Below the pieces are notes generated by a model. It was not told the origin of the DNA. It saw nothing but the letters and a program-made list of their open reading frames with translations, and searched no databases. A stretch of DNA of 18,347 nt from Myxococcota bacterium (GTDB lineage: Bacteria; Myxococcota; Polyangia; GCA-2747355; JAKLHH01). Numbering within the stretch: the first letter of the stretch is position 1; every line of letters begins with the position of its first letter. This document shows, in pieces, positions 6,822 through 13,162 of the stretch. Location: assembly GCA_022710245.1 (NCBI GenBank), contig JAKLHH010000022.1, forward strand, positions 1 through 18,347, written 5' to 3'. Both the position numbers and the translations under genes were made by a program.

Positions 6822-8591
6822 ATGGACCATCCCCTCCCGAGCTCACGGCTCTCCCTGCGCGACGCCTGGCTCGGGCTGCTCATCGCCGTCCTCTTCGTCT
6901 GCGCCTTCTCGGCGGTCTCGAGCTTCCACGCCATCTACGAGGACGCCTTCATCACCTTCCGCTACGCAGAGAACCTGCACCGCGGCTGCGGGCTCTCCTT
7001 CAACTGCGACGGCACCCGCGTCGAGGGCTACACGAACTTCCTCTGGCTGGTCGCGCTCTCGCTGAGCCTCCACCTCGGGGGCGACGTGATGCTCAACGCG
7101 CGGGTGCTGGGCCTGCTCTGCTCGCTCGCCGCGCTGGCCGGGACCTACCTCCTCTGCCGGCGCGCTCACGCGAGGACCGCCTGGGTGCCGACGGCGCTCC
7201 TCGCCCTGAGCTGCGCGTTCGCCTATCACGCCGGGTTCGGGCTCGAGTCCTCGCTGCAGATGGGCCTCCTCGTCGTCCTCTGCCTGGTCGAGGCGCGCGA
7301 GAGCGCCGCGGAAGCCGCGGATCGCGCTCGCCGCGCTGGAGGCGGCGGAGCATCGGACGGTCGCGGCGCTGCAGGCGGCGGAGCCTCGCGAGGTCCCTGG
7401 GTCTCCTCGAGCGCGCTCGTCTGCGCGGCGCTGGCGCTCGTCCGCCCAGAGAACGCGCTCCTCTTCGTCGCGCTGTCGCTCCGGCGGCTGCTGTCGCTCC
7501 GCCGCTCGCCGGCCGCGAGGCGCGCGGCGCTCGTCTGGGTGCTGACCTTCACGCTCCCCTTCCTCGCCTACCACCTCTGGCGCTACAGCACCTTCGGCGC
7601 GCTCCTCCCGACCTCGTTCTACGCCAAGGCCGCGATCGGCAACGCTCCCCTGCTGACGCGGCTCCTCGCGGGCCTCGCCTACCTCGGGAGGTTCTGCTGG
7701 CAGAACCCCGTCTGGCTCCTGATCCCGCTCGCCCTCGTCCTCCGCCGCCTCCGTCGCTGCGGGAGCGCCGCCGAGGCCCGCCCCGAGGCCCGCGCCGTCA
7801 CCGTGACCGCGAGCTGGCTCGTCGGCTGCCAGCTCGTCCTCATCGTCTACCTCGGCGGGGACGACCCCGGGTACTTCTTCTTCCGCTTCGTCACGCACGT
7901 CCTGCCGCTGCTCCATGTCCTGCTCCACGCGGAGCTCGTCGCCCTTCTGCGCGGCCGCCGCCTCGCGCTCACGGTCGCGACCGCGCTCCTCGTCGCCGGC
8001 GCGACGCTGGTCACCGGGACCCGCTGCCTCGGCGCGCAGCTCCGGCCGCCCTTCCTCGGCTACTTCCTGCGTCACGTCTTCCTGCGCAACGTGCTCTCCT
8101 ACGAGCACACCGGCAGCTACTACGTCGAGGTCGGCCGGCACCTCGCGCGCACCACGCCGCCCACCTGGGTGATCGCCTCGTTCTCCTCGGGCGAGCTGCC
8201 GTACTTCTCGCGTCGGACCTTCGTCGACCTCTTCGGGCTCACCGACCCGCACTTCAGCGTGCTGCAGGCCCAGGGGCTCGAGCCTGACCCGCACCGCGGC
8301 TACCTGCAGCGCCGCCTGCCGGACCTCTTCGTGCTCGAGCTCCCGCCGCGGCCGGTGATCGAGTTCCTGCAGCGGAACCAGTACAGCCTCGACCGCGTCG
8401 TGCTCTGCCGGAGGGAGGCGGTCTCCTCGCCCTTCGTCTGGCCCGGCGGCGACCAGCACCTCTACCTCTTCGTGAGGAGGGACCACGCGCGGCCGCCGGG
8501 CAAGGGCCCGCTCATCACCATCATCGATCGCGAGTGGCGCTTCGAGCTCGCCGCCGAGCGCTTCGTGGTTCACGCCGACCTGGCGCGGTGA
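6822..8591 (+). CDS. Multi-pass GT-C-type glycosyltransferase-like membrane protein
   Basis: This 589-aa protein has an N-terminal membrane helix (about residues 15-35) followed at once by YEDAFITFRYAENLHRGCGL and RVEGYTNFLW. This is the signature of a family of lipid-linked-sugar glycosyltransferases related to the arabinosyl- and mannosyltransferase-type GT-C fold; acidic residues E40/D41 in the first periplasmic loop occupy the usual catalytic position. About eight to ten hydrophobic segments follow, to about residue 410, then a soluble C-terminal domain (YLQRRLPDLFVLELPPRP). It probably transfers a sugar from a polyprenyl carrier to a surface polymer at the outer face of the inner membrane. 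GAGGAG and GAGGCG precede the ATG. A glycine/alanine-rich segment at about residues 157-193 interrupts the membrane region and looks inserted. Substrate and acceptor are unknown. Confidence 0.8.
   Translation: MDHPLPSSRLSLRDAWLGLLIAVLFVCAFSAVSSFHAIYEDAFITFRYAENLHRGCGLSFNCDGTRVEGYTNFLWLVALSLSLHLGGDVMLNARVLGLLCSLAALAGTYLLCRRAHARTAWVPTALLALSCAFAYHAGFGLESSLQMGLLVVLCLVEARESAAEAADRARRAGGGGASDGRGAAGGGASRGPWVSSSALVCAALALVRPENALLFVALSLRRLLSLRRSPAARRAALVWVLTFTLPFLAYHLWRYSTFGALLPTSFYAKAAIGNAPLLTRLLAGLAYLGRFCWQNPVWLLIPLALVLRRLRRCGSAAEARPEARAVTVTASWLVGCQLVLIVYLGGDDPGYFFFRFVTHVLPLLHVLLHAELVALLRGRRLALTVATALLVAGATLVTGTRCLGAQLRPPFLGYFLRHVFLRNVLSYEHTGSYYVEVGRHLARTTPPTWVIASFSSGELPYFSRRTFVDLFGLTDPHFSVLQAQGLEPDPHRGYLQRRLPDLFVLELPPRPVIEFLQRNQYSLDRVVLCRREAVSSPFVWPGGDQHLYLFVRRDHARPPGKGPLITIIDREWRFELAAERFVVHADLAR
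7333..7398 (+). repeat. Two 33-bp imperfect tandem units inside the GT-C gene
   Basis: GCGCTGGAGGCGGCGGAGC at 7333 recurs with one mismatch at 7366, a 33-bp (11-codon) period. In the gene's frame it gives a Gly/Ala-rich loop; in another frame it reads ALEAAEHRTVA / ALQAAEPREVP, a more protein-like pattern. The length keeps the host frame open. Confidence 0.5.
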
Positions 8592-8659
8592 GCGCCGGTC
8601 GGGGACGGCCGAAAAACCATTGGCGTTACAGGATCTTGCGTGGAGGGGGCCTGGCGATG

Positions 8660-8674
8660 TTCTAGATTCCAGAA
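8660..8674. promoter_or_regulatory. Near-palindrome upstream of the HTH gene (possible operator)
   Basis: TTCTAGATTCCAGAA is an inverted repeat with five of six arm bases paired. It sits six bases before the first ATG of the regulator, in an island that is AT-rich against the surrounding GC-rich DNA. Autorepression by the encoded protein is the simple reading. A TATAGT directly abuts the ATG, and there is no Shine-Dalgarno sequence, so a leaderless or weakly translated message is possible. Confidence 0.4.
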
Positions 8675-8680
8675 TATAGT

Positions 8681-9193
8681 ATGAGCATGGTGCTGAAGCC
8701 GCAGGACCTGTTCGTCACGCTGAAGCTGGTCTCGGTCGGGGCGGGGGCCGTGCCCTCTTACGGACAGCTCGCGCATGAGCTCTCCATGAGCCCGTCCCAG
8801 GTCCACGCGGCCGTGGGCCGGGCGACCGCCGCCGGTCTCCTCGGGCCCGATCGCGTTCCGCGCCGCGGGGCGCTCCTCGAGTTCCTCCTGCACGGTGTGC
8901 AGGTCGCCTTCTACCCCGAGCGCGGCGGTGTGACCCGCGGCATGCCCACCGCGCACGCAGCGGCGCCCCTCGCCGAGGAGATCGGCGGCGACGACCTCCC
9001 GCCCGTCTGGCCCGACCCCGAGGGGACCGTCCGCGGAGAGACCCTCGAGCCGCTCCACAGCTCGGCGCCGCGCGCCGCCAGGGTCGATCCGGCGCTCTAC
9101 GAGCTCCTGGCGCTGGTCGACGCCATCCGGATCGGGCGCGCCCGCGAGCGGAAGCTGGCCGAGCAGCACCTGACGAAGAGACTCAAGCCGTGA
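8681..9193 (+). CDS. Winged-helix/HTH transcriptional regulator-like protein (intact copy)
   Basis: This 170-aa protein begins MSMVLKPQDLFVTLKLVSVG, and residues 25-55 form a helix-turn-helix (PSYGQLAHELSMSPSQVHAA). The rest is family-specific: ALLEFLLHGVQVAFYPERGG, RGMPTAHAAAPLAEEI, PPVWPDPEGTVRGE, and a helical tail LYELLALVDAIRIGRARERK. I recognise this as a recurrent bacterial HTH family often located next to a second gene, but cannot name it. ATG 8681 is taken as the start; ATG 8687 (MVLKPQD) is equally possible, and neither has a ribosome site. Its stop overlaps a GTG (GTGATCCAGACG) that may once have started a partner gene; only about 20 bases of that survive. A decayed copy is at 3110-3423. 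Confidence 0.75.
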   Translation: MSMVLKPQDLFVTLKLVSVGAGAVPSYGQLAHELSMSPSQVHAAVGRATAAGLLGPDRVPRRGALLEFLLHGVQVAFYPERGGVTRGMPTAHAAAPLAEEIGGDDLPPVWPDPEGTVRGETLEPLHSSAPRAARVDPALYELLALVDAIRIGRARERKLAEQHLTKRLKP

Positions 9194-9218
9194 TCCAGAC
9201 GCCCGCCGTGGGAGATGG

Positions 9219-10100
9219 TCACTGCCTCCTTCGCTTCCGCGTCGTCCTCGGTCGCCTGCCGGCCGGATCGTTGACCTCGAAGAGAGGCCCCGCCTCGTAG
9301 GGCACCGTGAACCGGCCAGGCGTGCTCGGCCGCTTCGCGCCTCAGCGAGGGCGGCAGGTCGGTGGCGCGCTTGAAGTTGAGAGACAGGATGCTCGTGCCG
9401 AGATCGATGGGGCCGTCGGCGGAGAGCGCACCGGCCTGCGCGAGCTCGCGGAACCGCTCGAAGGCCTCGAGCGATGGGAAGAGGATCACCCCGAAGCTCT
9501 CGCCGAGAGCGCCGATGATGGAGACGCACGCGCCGTTGACCCCGAGCTGCGGGACGTCGAGCCGGAGGACCTGGCCGTCGTCCGCGACCCTCCAGGGAGC
9601 GATCCGGTGGAGCAGCTGCGCCGCGCGGAAGAGCGCCTCCACGGCCTCCTCGGGCACGCGCCCGCCCTCGAAGTAGCTCAGCTCCCCGTCCTCGGGATCA
9701 CCAGGCATGGCGCTCGCCATGTGCGCGAGCACCTCGTCCAGCTCCGGCGTCGGTGCCACCACGACCTGCAGCTCGGGCAGCGCGGCTCGAAGCTCGGCGG
9801 CGAGGCGCGCATCGGCCACGCGTGCTCGCGCCGGGCGGCGGGGCGGGCCGACCATCGGCGAGCTCGTCGCGTCGATCAGCGTGCTGGCGAAGGAGACCGG
9901 CGGCTCCTCGGGGTCGATGACCCTGTTGCCAACGACGAACCCCTCCGGGAGCTCCAGCCAGAGGATCATCTCCGCCGGTAGGGCTCCCCTTCGGTGATGT
10001 AGAAAGGCGCGACCACGCGACCGCCGACCCACTCCCGCACGCCGCGTCCTCGACGCTGCGGTCGCCCTCGTCCTCTTCGTGTCCCGCTCGCGCTCTTCAT
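9219..10100 (-). pseudogene. Frameshifted conserved gene with PYR-EMILWLELP core (DUF7309/DUF6930-like)
   Basis: The main frame (9969 down to about 9315) reads MILWLELPEGFVVGNRVIDP, then STLIDATSSPMVGPPRRPAR, LPELQVVVAPTPELDEVLAH, and LGESFGVILFPSLEAFERFR. This is a recognisable soluble family of delta-proteobacteria. Just upstream, another frame reads REWVGGRVVAPFYITEGEPY and runs into it; a single lost C (CCGGCCGG to CCGGCGG) near 9973 would restore PYRPEMILW. At the 3' end the frame changes again near 9310: GRFTVPYEAGPLFEVNDPAG and a basic tail run to TGA 9219-9221, 25 bases from the convergent HTH gene. The first and last frames are the same. By memory of the family, a stretch is also missing at the 3' junction. 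The ATG at 10100 lacks a ribosome site, so the true 5' end is uncertain. Confidence 0.65.
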
Positions 10101-10228
10101 GGCGCGCACATCAAGGCACTCACGCGATCGCCTTCAAGACCCTCAGGTCGCGCTTGAGAGGACCTCTCCGAGGCAGCCGAGGTTGCTTCGTCTGGCCCGG
10201 CGGGATCCGCTCTCGGCGCCGGATGAGA

Positions 10229-10489
10229 TCACCCGGGCGCCAGCTTCAGCACGGTCGAGTTGAACAGGTCAGGCGTTGCACTTGTCCAGTAGGTGAACCC
10301 GTCGACAAACACTGCAGCTTCCGCCGACGGTGCGAGCTCTACGGCTAGGGCCAGCGCAGTCTCGAGGGCGTCAACATCTCTATGGACCGTGCGCCAGCGC
10401 CCCTGCCGAGGTGGACGTTCTTTCTTGCAGACGCGGAAACGCAAGCCGCGCCTGGCTGCCAAGAGGATGTCATCAGGTGGTGGGGTCAT
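10229..10489 (-). CDS. Immunity candidate D: 86-aa small protein after toxin tail 1
   Basis: The protein MTPPPDDILLAARRGLRFRV continues with HRDVDALETALALAVELAPS and AAVFVDGFTYWTSATPDLFN. It is small, soluble and mildly acidic, with no signal peptide. The ATG (10487-10489) overlaps the TGA of the preceding toxin-like tail as ATGA, the translational-coupling arrangement usual for toxin-immunity pairs. No family is recognised; 'immunity' is inferred from size and position. Its cognate toxin would be the domain ending at 10486, which survives only as a frameshifted remnant. Confidence 0.55.
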   Translation of the reverse strand: MTPPPDDILLAARRGLRFRVCKKERPPRQGRWRTVHRDVDALETALALAVELAPSAEAAVFVDGFTYWTSATPDLFNSTVLKLAPG

Positions 10490-10666
10490 CCTGGCACGTT
10501 GTCTCTGGTGAGATAGCCGTCATCTGGGCGTTACGTTGATATGGCTCTTGCCGGCGGCGGTCTTTCCCCAGTGGCGCAAGCCAGCCTCTGACAGCGAGAG
10601 CTGGACGTCCCACTCGAACATGAAGCCCCGCCTGGAGGCGCGTTCCCTGGGCCTTGGCCCTGAGCC
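10486..10666 (-). pseudogene. Toxin tail 1: C-terminal remnant of a polymorphic-toxin-like ORF
   Basis: One minus-strand frame, open from 10666, reads RRGFMFEWDVQLSLSEAGLR, then HWGKTAAGKSHINVT and stops at 10520. A one-base frame change near there gives PDDGYLTRDNVPG and a TGA at 10486-10488 that overlaps the start of immunity candidate D. The HINVT-PDDG end matches toxin tail 2 (11787-11910), where the frame is intact. No Rhs core (DPLGL-type junction) precedes it. It is read as the last ~55 residues of a displaced toxin domain. Activity class unknown. Confidence 0.5.
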
Positions 10667-10697
10667 TCAAGCCTTTCGTGCGGCAAACAGAAGAACG

Positions 10698-11213
10698 TCA
10701 GGCCCTCGAGTCGAGACCACCCTCTGCCTCTGCCGCCACTCCAACAATCCAGCTGTCATTGTCGTAGTACGGGACGATGATTGCTCGCGCGCCGAGAGCC
10801 TCGACCAGCGCCAGAGCGCTCCGGGGAGAGGCAAACACTCGACCGGTCTCCCACTCGAGCTCGCCCGGCCGACCGTCAGCGCTGGCGAAGACGAGCCCCA
10901 GCCACGCCTGCGGAGTCAACCACTTCATCAGCGTTGCCCAGTCGGCCGCGGATGGCACCAGCGCAAGGTGGAAGGTCGGGCGCGCTTCGATCACGTGGAG
11001 CTCCTGCGGCGAGTCGGCCGGATGTTCTTCCGTGGCCAGCAAAAACGCCTCTCCAAGTGAGCCGCACGCCACTGCTGCAGTTGCCTGCACGTCCACGACG
11101 GATCTCGCGCCGCTCGCGAGCCAGTCGATGATCCACAGCCGGCTATCGAGGCGCTCGAGACCTGCGCCAGCGAGCGAACGCAGCCGACTCTGCAGCTGAT
11201 CCAGGCGCGTCAT
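10698..11213 (-). CDS. Immunity candidate C: 171-aa hypothetical protein
   Basis: The ATG at 11213 is chosen over a GTG at 11222 because GGAG lies at a suitable distance before it. The product starts MTRLDQLQSRLRSLAGAGLE and continues with DSRLWIIDWLASGARSVVDV, ELHVIEARPTFHLALVPSAA, AWLGLVFASADGRPGELEWE and ARAIIVPYYDNDSWIVGVAA. It looks like a compact alpha/beta protein without signal peptide or membrane segments. I do not recognise the family. A decayed copy of the Rhs leader lies directly upstream (11241-11291), so it may once have been expressed from Rhs signals. It sits between toxin tail 1 and candidate B on the same strand; an immunity role is an inference from position. Confidence 0.6.
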   Translation of the reverse strand: MTRLDQLQSRLRSLAGAGLERLDSRLWIIDWLASGARSVVDVQATAAVACGSLGEAFLLATEEHPADSPQELHVIEARPTFHLALVPSAADWATLMKWLTPQAWLGLVFASADGRPGELEWETGRVFASPRSALALVEALGARAIIVPYYDNDSWIVGVAAEAEGGLDSRA

Positions 11214-11240
11214 GTCTCGCACTCCGCTCTATCGCCCCAG

Positions 11241-11291
11241 TCTCCTCCCTCACGACAGCGACGCGCACACCATGCGGCCCGATCCCGTGCC
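11241..11291 (-). repeat. Third, decayed copy of the Rhs leader
   Basis: CTCCTCCCTCACGACAG followed by CCATGCGGCCCGATCCCG matches the leader at 5921-5960 and 12371-12420 with a few substitutions and a short deletion. On the minus strand it includes the GGGAGGAG ribosome site. It is only about 50 bp and lies just upstream of candidate C. Confidence 0.7.
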
Positions 11292-11325
11292 TGGCTTCCG
11301 TGGTCGCGGCACGAGCTGTCATGCG

Positions 11326-11472
11326 CTACTCCCAGGGCACAATACCTTCGGCAACGTCCCGCCACCATCCCTGACGCAGTGCATAGTGGACTCCGCGAGG
11401 CAAAGGCACCGAACCTGAGGCAACCGCGCGTTGGAACGCAAGGTTACCTCCTCTCCAGTCTAGGCGCGTCAC
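11326..11472 (-). CDS. 48-aa ORF, probable remnant of another cassette gene
   Basis: A GTG at 11472 opens a 48-codon frame: MTRLDWRGGNLAFQRAVASG, then SVPLPRGVHYALRQGWWRDV and AEGIVPWE, ending TAG 11326-11328. The peptide is strikingly protein-like for so short a frame. Its first codons (GCGAGACGTGACGCGCCT) repeat the start region of candidate C at 11203-11220 with one mismatch, so this looks like the start of a C-like gene fused to the 3' end of a different one. A clear ribosome site is lacking. It could be a short functional gene or junk left by recombination; I favour the latter. Confidence 0.35.
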   Translation of the reverse strand: MTRLDWRGGNLAFQRAVASGSVPLPRGVHYALRQGWWRDVAEGIVPWE

Positions 11473-11496
11473 GTCTCGCGGCCCACCTTCTGGGGC

Positions 11497-11784
11497 TCAT
11501 CCGTGCAGTTGCTCGAACGCGATGCCCCAGCCCTCGATGAAAGCCGCGGCCTCCTCGAGGCTGGCGAAGTCTCGCACCTCGTCCTGCAGATAGGCAACCT
11601 CACACATTGCATCCTTCTTCAAGAACCGCTCCAGGCGCACTCGGTAGTGATGGTTGTGTGGACAGAGGTTGACGGAAGTGATTCCCTCCTCGCCAGCGGA
11701 GTCCTGCCACTCGATGTCTCCCGAAATGCATCGCCCTGAGCGAAGCAGGTTGATGAGTCGACGAGTCTTGCGATTATCCTGCAC
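11497..11784 (-). CDS. Immunity candidate B: 95-aa small protein after toxin tail 2
   Basis: A GTG start at 11784 is preceded by GGAGG six bases upstream; that site lies inside the last codons of toxin tail 2, whose TAG ends two bases before the GTG. The product reads MQDNRKTRRLINLLRSGRCI, then SVNLCPHNHHYRVRLERFLK and ASLEEAAAFIEGWGIAFEQL. It is small, soluble and lower in GC than the host genes around it. No family is recognised. The tight coupling to a toxin-like tail is the main reason to call it an immunity candidate. The CxxxxHHY run could bind metal, but that is a guess. Confidence 0.62.
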   Translation of the reverse strand: MQDNRKTRRLINLLRSGRCISGDIEWQDSAGEEGITSVNLCPHNHHYRVRLERFLKKDAMCEVAYLQDEVRDFASLEEAAAFIEGWGIAFEQLHG

Positions 11785-11786
11785 GC

Positions 11787-11910
11787 CTAGCCTCCGTTGC
11801 CGATCGAGGCTGGCTCCACGAAGATAACCGCGTGTCCGTCATCGGGAGTAGTCACGTTGATGTGGCGAGTCTTCTCGTGCGCGTGACCTGGCTCGACGCT
11901 CTCATGTCCA
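11787..11910 (-). pseudogene. Toxin tail 2: C-terminal remnant of a polymorphic-toxin-like ORF
   Basis: Directly after the stop of candidate A, another frame reads SGHESVEPGHAHEKTRHINV, then TTPDDGHAVIFVEPASIGNG and G before TAG 11787-11789. The HINVT-TPDDG motif parallels toxin tail 1. The histidine-rich GHAHEKTRH may be part of an active site, as in many nuclease toxins, but no catalytic class can be assigned from ~40 residues. The upstream part of the toxin is missing: the tail begins about where candidate A ends, so the toxin was displaced and its end left behind. Confidence 0.5.
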
Positions 11911-11913
11911 GAG

Positions 11914-12243
11914 TCACAGCGGCTTGCAGTTCTCTGCGACCTCTATTGTCTCCGTGGTAAGACGAAAATCCACGCGCCGGTCCTCCAGCACGAACCAGGG
12001 TTCACTGGCGTCCGTGGTCAGCTTGCTAGTCTTGAGCTCGCAGTCTGACCATGAGAATGGCCCTCGAATGTGGTCAGGCCCCAGACACGAGATGTGTAGA
12101 TTGCCAGATTGCCCGGGCTTCGTAATCCGGATGGTGAGAGCGGAATGCGATTTGCGGTATTCCCAGATTGTCGCATGTCCGCCATTCCACCGCGCCAGAA
12201 ACGTGTCGATGGTCTTGAGCAACCTCTCAGTGAAGTGATCCAT
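11914..12243 (-). CDS. Immunity candidate A: 109-aa protein behind the Rhs stub
   Basis: The ATG at 12243 follows GGTGGAG at good spacing. The product reads MDHFTERLLKTIDTFLARWN, then GGHATIWEYRKSHSALTIRI, GNLHISCLGPDHIRGPFSWS and EPWFVLEDRRVDFRLTTETI. It is soluble, with alternating beta-strand-like segments. The same frame is open upstream through the Rhs stub to 12366, so a 150-aa fusion with the Rhs N-terminus is also possible; the internal ribosome site favours the short form. The composition is clearly less GC-rich than the flanking genes, as is usual for imported toxin/immunity cassettes. The family is not recognised. Confidence 0.65.
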   Translation of the reverse strand: MDHFTERLLKTIDTFLARWNGGHATIWEYRKSHSALTIRITKPGQSGNLHISCLGPDHIRGPFSWSDCELKTSKLTTDASEPWFVLEDRRVDFRLTTETIEVAENCKPL

Positions 12244-12366
12244 TGCAGTCTCCACCTGCACGTGGTCCTCGAAGTCGTGGTAGAGCCGCCCGATCGCGAT
12301 GTCCACCCGGTGCCCCACCGAGACCTGCCCGCTCGCGGGCGTCGCGGCTGCTCCACTCATCGTCAC
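12244..12366 (-). pseudogene. Rhs N-terminal stub (37 codons), in frame with candidate A
   Basis: GTG 12366 begins MTMSGAAATPASGQVSVGHR, then VDIAIGRLYHDFEDHVQ, the same as the Rhs start at 5907 with a few substitutions. At 12256 homology to the first Rhs gene stops, and four codons later the ATG of candidate A follows without a frame break. The rest of the Rhs gene is absent, so only the leader, the ribosome site and the first helix/strand remain. Confidence 0.8.
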
Positions 12367-12526
12367 GCGGCTCCTCCCTCACGACAGGCACGGCGCGCGC
12401 ACCACGCGGCCCGATCCCGGCCACCGCGCGCCGGCACGGACTCTAACCTGGCCTCGCTGCGCGCGCAGCTTCCGAACGCGCCTCTCCGCAGCGGAGCACC
12501 TGGGCGTCGCGGTGGTGCGTCGCGGT
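12256..12526 (-). repeat. 271-bp direct repeat, copy 2: Rhs leader plus 37 codons
   Basis: It aligns gap-free with 5797-6067 with about 14 mismatches, in the same orientation, 6,459 bp away. Recombination between the two copies would delete or duplicate everything from the Rhs stub at 5797 to the cassette array. An ungapped, high-identity alignment that includes untranslated leader suggests a fairly recent duplication or ongoing gene conversion. Confidence 0.88.
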
Positions 12527-12612
12527 TCCGGGGGGCAGAGGTGGCCTGCGCAGGGGCGGAGTCACCGCAGAGGGGGCCTGCGCTGTCGGGTCGGATCAGG
12601 CGCGCCCGAGCC

Positions 12613-13159
12613 CTACAGCGAAGTCCAGAAGACAGCGTCGTGCTCCCCGATGGCATAGGAGGCCAGAGCAGGGACCCGGAGCAGGACGGTGGACTGCCGC
12701 GCCTCGACGCGGAAGACCTCGCCCGCCCAAGCATCGTCTGTGTAGAGCTGCCCTCCCTTCATCACGAGCGCCAGCGGCAGGGAGGCCAGGCGCTTGACGA
12801 CCGCGGGGGCCGAGGGCCCGGGCAGGCCGATCCGCACGATCGTCGGCGGGCGACCTGGGACGGTGACCCAGGCGTGCTCCGCGTCGATTGCGACCTGGCT
12901 GGCGTTCAGATCAGCGTTGACGGCCTCGACCTCCCCGCCCAGCTTCCTGACCCGAGACAGCCCCAGGGCATCGCTGGTGAAGTACAGATAAGAGGCGCTC
13001 GCCACTCGAATGGACGGGACCCACGCCCTGCGCGATGACGGTTCGCGATCCTCCGGACTGGCGCCGTTTGCACGCCGCGAGGAGCAACACCAGCAGCGCA
13101 AGCAACAGCAGCCCCACTGGTAGCCATCTCAGCTCACTTGCCATCCACAACCTGCGCAT
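12613..13159 (-). pseudogene. Lipoprotein with propeller-like domain, one frameshift
   Basis: The 5' frame reads MRRLWMASELRWLPVGLLLL, then ALLVLLLAACKRR: a basic N-region, a hydrophobic core and a good lipobox (LAAC), so the product would be a lipoprotein. It continues SGGSRTVIAQGV and then, after a one-base shift near 13020, resumes in another frame as VPSIRVASASYLYFTSDALG, RVRKLGGEVEAVNADLNASQ, EHAWVTVPGRPP and YTDDAWAGEVFRVEAR, to TAG 12613-12615. 'TVIAQGV....YLYFTSD..G.V.R....G' is the style of secreted propeller proteins with low-similarity repeats. The start could be 13159 or 13144. It may be one sequencing error away from intact, but it is also shorter than such propellers usually are. 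Confidence 0.62.
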
Positions 13160-13162
13160 GGC

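Noticed and set aside
6843..8573. 576-codon minus-strand frame opposite the glycosyltransferase
   Set aside because: Antisense shadow with highly charged low-complexity composition; the plus strand has membrane helices and family motifs.
9097..9300. C-terminal extension of the 311-aa minus-strand frame past 9300
   Set aside because: It runs antisense through the HTH gene and looks like a shadow; the alternate frame ending at 9219 has the more protein-like sequence.
10156..10168. GAGAGGACCTCTC palindrome as an operator
   Set aside because: Only 13 bp, no link to a gene start, and such palindromes are common in GC-rich DNA.
12109..13038. 309-codon plus-strand frame
   Set aside because: It lies antisense to immunity candidate A, the Rhs leader and the lipoprotein, with no motif of its own.
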